A stretch of 64,000 bases of DNA from Monoplex corrugatus (Eukaryota > Mollusca > Gastropoda > Littorinimorpha > Ranellidae): contig CM060312.1 of the NCBI GenBank assembly GCA_030674185.1, positions 67,443,237 to 67,507,236 of the forward strand, written 5' to 3'. Position 1 is the stretch's first letter. Each line of letters opens with the position of its first letter. Of the stretch, positions 60,749 through 64,000 are shown in pieces. A program made the translations under genes and the position numbers. Under the pieces are notes generated by a model, which did not search any database, was not told where the DNA came from, and saw nothing but the letters and a program-made list of their open reading frames with translations.

Positions 60749-60909
60749 CTGTTGTTTCTGTTTGGAAACTTTACAATGAATTCTGGCCGTTTTGTCTGCG
60801 ACCACAAAAGGAATGCATTCATCGGACGCTTGGCTTTGGGGGCATGCTGATCACTGGGCAAGACTGGATCAGTCTGCTGCTGCCCTCCTGACCCTTCCTG
60901 GCTTCGTTT
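60749..60909 (-). CDS. Gene 2 exon with first half of the HMG box
   Basis: On minus, acceptor TCACTGTGCAG, donor ACAG|GTAATG, phase 0 in and phase 2 out. The peptide starts KRSQEGSGGQQQTDP, then APKAKRPMNAFLLWSQTKRP and EFIVKFPNRNN. KRPMNAF.xW is the SOX signature (KRPMNAFMVW). Together with the next exon it gives a complete ~75-residue HMG box. Such proteins bind and bend DNA in the nucleus. The subfamily cannot be fixed; SOX/SoxH-like is a guess. Confidence 0.85.
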
Positions 60910-60949
60910 CTGCACAGTGATTGTCCTTCCTCACTCACTCTTTTTTCCC

Positions 60950-61240
60950 CCTGACAACACTTATCATTATTATCATTTTCAATGGTCCATATTTATTATT
61001 GTGTTTCTGACAACACTTATCATTACTATCATTTTCATATTTCTGCAATTATTATTGTGTTCCTGACAACATTTATCATTATCATCATTTTCGTATTTCT
61101 ATAATTATCACTGTGTTTCTGACAACACTTATCATTATTATCATTTTCATATTTCTATAATGATTATTGTGTTTCTGACAACACTTATCACTATTATAAT
61201 TTTTATAGGTCTATAATTATTACTGTGTTTATTCCTTTGT
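60950..61240. repeat. ~58-bp tandem repeat, 5 copies, in a gene 2 intron
   Basis: Units contain CTGACAACACTTATCATTA and CATTTTCATATTTCT. They are moderately diverged. Confidence 0.9.
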
Positions 61241-62023
61241 TAATCTGTTTAATTTTGGATTCACTCTAACAATCAGGAATCACAATCACTACATTCACAA
61301 TAATGGATTGATTATTAAAGTGTCAAAAACTACAATCAATTCTCCTTTCCTTCAAGCTATATTGGCTTCACCCCCCCCCCCTTTTTTTTTTTTCAAATAC
61401 CCCCCCTTTTTTTTTAATGAATTATGAATAACATAGAATACAAATCATTACCACCACTGATTATAAGTAAATACATAACCACAAAACTCACAAAAGTCTT
61501 CTGAATTGGTAACTTACTGTTTTGGTTTTGATGTCAAGTGTTCTTTGTACAGAGTTAAAATTACACAAAGAAACAAGAAACTTTGTCAACAAAATTGTGT
61601 ACAATATTGAAAAAACGTGTCATTTATGAATATGAATTACAACAGATTTCAGACTCACTGGTTCTTCTACAAGAAACTGATTGAAAACGTTTGCTTCAAT
61701 CTTCAGTCATATCTTGGCGCAAATTATCTCTTGAAATAAACATGATGTGCTTTTGGTAAACCTTACACATATGCATGATGATGTTTTGACGATACTGGTA
61801 CACGTATGTTTATGTAATAAGTATGTACGTGTGTGTTTGTTCTTTTTTGTAAAAACTTGCTAAAAGAAATAAATTACTTTTAAAAAAACAACCGTGACAA
61901 CATTAGGCAGGAAAATTATGTTGTATACGTGCTGGCATGGTCAGTCACACACACACACACACACACGCACACATACATTAAAACATACATGCACAGACAC
62001 AGAGAAACAAATAGAAACCTAAC

Positions 62024-62081
62024 CTGTGCCATCTCACTCAGAGCAACTACTGAAGAGTACTCAAGGGTGTTGACTTCAGTC
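62024..62081 (-). CDS. Gene 2 tentative upstream exon
   Basis: On minus, the donor GCACAG|GTTAGG ends in phase 0, as required by the HMG exon. Two acceptors are possible. One at 62081 (GTTTCAG) gives TEVNTLEYSSVVALSEMAQ. One at 62049 (CTCTTCAG) gives only VALSEMAQ and is in phase with the candidate exon at 62279-62345. The choice is open. Confidence 0.45.
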
Positions 62082-62278
62082 CTGAAACATGATGCTGGGT
62101 GTAAACATGCATAACTGACAGGTAACAACAACATATTTTACTATAAAGTGTACTCTACCTGCATGAAATTTTGCCCTGTATGAAGGACTATAATTCTGTT
62201 CATGATTAGTTTTGGCTCAAAGCATTTCATTGTCTTTGACAATATGGATGACAATGGCTTTGAAAGAACATATTTTAC

Positions 62279-62345
62279 TAGCAGTTGTTTGTTTCTGTTG
62301 TACGAAATAACTTCCAGTTTCTGGTAGGATGATTGGAGAAGCAAC
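62279..62345 (-). CDS. Gene 2 tentative upstream exon
   Basis: A very strong acceptor on minus (17 C/T then CAG) precedes 67 bases that end at GTAAAA. In phase 0 it reads VASPIILPETGSYFVQQKQ and leaves one base, which fits the 62049 acceptor. All three frames are open, so the support is modest. Confidence 0.35.
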
Positions 62346-62509
62346 CTGAAAAGAAAAAGAAAAGACAGACAGGATGGACTGGTAATAAGACCTTTAATCT
62401 GCTTAGCATGGTGAGCCATGGTATTAACCTGCTTAGCAAGATGAGCCATGATATTGACTTCATTCGTATCTCCTGCTGAATACTGTCTGACATATAAAAC
62501 GAATACAAA

Positions 62510-62587
62510 CTGACCAATCAGATGGCTTCTTTTGCATGGCTGCTGCCTTCTTCCATTCACATGGTCATCATTTTGCTGTTCTTCCAT
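62510..62587 (-). CDS. Possible first coding exon of gene 2
   Basis: ATG at 62587 on minus opens MEEQQNDDHVNGRRQQPCKR and a GTCAGT donor follows. It does not match the phase of the next tentative exon, so an unseen exon or a wrong boundary is implied. A plus-strand ATG lies 26 bases away (62614). Confidence 0.25.
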
Positions 62588-62613
62588 TGATTTCTACACG
62601 TTTTTGCACAAAA

Positions 62614-62688
62614 ATGAGTGAGAGTGGGACTGACTGTGAGGTTGACCAGTTGGGACTTTTGTTGACAGTGACTAGCAATAATTATGAG
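62614..62688 (+). CDS. Possible first exon of a divergent plus-strand gene
   Basis: ATG at 62614 opens MSESGTDCEVDQLGLLL and continues TVTSNNYE to a GTAAAT donor at about 62689. An acceptor-like CATGCAAACAG lies at 62880. No downstream coding exon is recognised before the window ends. Confidence 0.2.
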
Positions 62689-62989
62689 GTAAATATGGCT
62701 TTGTTTTTGATTCTAAATGAACAAGAGAGGAGCAAACATATGATGAAGGGTATCTTTAGCACACCAATCATTGATGGAATGTGGGTTGTCGTTCAGTTTG
62801 GTTTGTTTACTTCTCATCGCACATGCACGAATGTGTTTTTCATTCTAACACTCTGTAATTTCACTTTCTCATGCAAACAGGCGTTTATTTTACTTTTATT
62901 GTGCAGTTCAGGATTTCTCCTTTCTAAACATATGTATATTTTTCAAGGAAATGTTTACACCAGAGCGGCAAAAATTAAAAACAATTAGT

Positions 62990-64000
62990 GCTCGTTGACA
63001 AGTTGGGTCCCGTAATTTTATGCCATTGTCTTACAGTACGATTTTAATTGTATATCATGCCAAGGGTGTTAAATTTTGGTGGTGGTGCCTGTCGGCAGGG
63101 AAGGTGGAGACGGAGCTGGAGTGGAACAGGGTCACAAGACTATCAGTAAAATTCCACAAAGGCAAACTTCACACTCCCTAACCCTGGTTAGTACAGAAAC
63201 AAGATCTGTCTCTGGGAGAAGGTGCTGAGAAATGAGAGGGAACATAGAATGCAGCACTCTTTTATAAACTATTGAAAATACATCCGCCTTTGAGTCTTTG
63301 GCTATGACAGAGAGAGACAGGCAGCACAGCACACAAGCATAAAGACTGCTGGCAGCCATGGTACCAGCAGAAACCTTACAGAGTCTGGACCTTGCTTTCG
63401 GGGGCAGTGCCCTCCCTTTTCACTTTCTGCCTTACTTTTCCCAGTATCTGACAGAATCAGGTCCCATTCATAGCTGGAGAAAGGCTGACTGGAGGGTATA
63501 CACTGTTTTTCCTTTAAAGAAATCAGGCTAACTTTGATAAGTAGATTAAAAATGTGTTCCACCTCTAAGGTATGGTAAGGTATGGTAAGGTAGGCAAGAT
63601 AAAAATGTTTTGGTGGCCTCTAATATCTTTCTCCCCAATGACTATTAAGAAGCAAGGTTTTAATTAACGGCCTCAACTTTTCTGTGGCAACAGCAGAACG
63701 GCATCCAGGAGTCATGGCCTGACTGTAGTCTAGTTCCCTCAAACAGTAATGAGTTTAGGGTAAAACACTTGCTTGAGGGAAGCTTCTTGCCACTGAGTGT
63801 AGTATTCATCTCCTCTCCTTTGCTGCTTTACCATCTTCATCCCTAAAATAGGAGCGATACCTGGACTGGGGCAATGTGTTCAAGTCAAGATCATGATTCA
63901 GGTCATCCGTCTATCAGGTAACCATGTCCAATTGTGCTTGACCTTGACTTTCTGGACTGACTGAGTGCTTTAACTACATTATCCTGTCCCTCAGCAATGA
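62990..64000. other. No gene recognised
   Basis: Contains a short GGTATGGTAAGGTA repeat at 63570-63595. No exon or known repeat family is supported. Confidence 0.4.

Noticed and set aside
62614..62985. 150-codon plus-strand frame through 62988
   Set aside because: Only the first part looks codable; the remainder is Phe/Leu/Ser-rich AT-driven sequence with splice-like sites inside, so the long frame is not annotated as a protein.

Overview
This window looks like nuclear DNA of a metazoan, most likely a lophotrochozoan and plausibly a gastropod mollusc. The evidence is split genes with GT-AG introns of 1-4.5 kb, extreme (TG)n/(CA)n microsatellite load, several minisatellites, non-LTR retrotransposon fragments, tRNA-headed SINEs and many small palindromic DNA elements. 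No bacterial operon, CRISPR array or viral genome was seen. Most long open frames are translations of simple repeats (Cys-Val, His-Thr) and were not annotated. The species guess rests on general repeat character, not on a search.

Layout. 1-6000: repeat-rich DNA upstream of, or in the 5' introns of, gene 1. 6019-30514 (+): gene 1, twelve recognisable coding exons ending in a stop, about 697 residues, with its 5' end missing from the window or unrecognised. It encodes a helical, probably armadillo/HEAT-like protein with a proline-rich N-terminal part and a central acidic Ser-rich segment carrying a KVKF sequence that fits the PP1-docking RVxF pattern. I could not assign it to a named family. 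Eleven junctions have compatible reading phases (one with an uncertain donor). One exon (27429-27636) carries an apparent 1-base frameshift.

Its introns hold a truncated CR1/L2-like LINE (8881-10230, -), an R2/NeSL-like LINE with an RLE-type endonuclease bounded by a ~45-bp direct repeat (12914-16017, -), pieces of an APE-type LINE, three minisatellites and many TG tracts.

30515-59900: a long stretch with little recognisable coding sequence, dominated by SINEs, palindromic elements, tandem repeats and AT-rich DNA. It includes one isolated candidate minus-strand terminal exon (34923-35114).

59949-62345 (-): gene 2, a divergent HMG-box (SOX-like) protein. The box is split over two exons with well-matched splice sites, and the protein stops just after the box. 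Upstream exons are tentative.

The most distinctive feature is a family of about 190-bp TTAA-bounded elements, at least twelve copies in both orientations. Most show a nested design in which an ~80-bp near-perfect palindrome, itself TTAA-bounded, sits inside an outer pair of inverted arms. One copy (4891-5143) interrupts a SINE exactly at its TTAA, and the uninterrupted SINE versions are present in the same window. This supports a piggyBac-type TTAA insertion mechanism.
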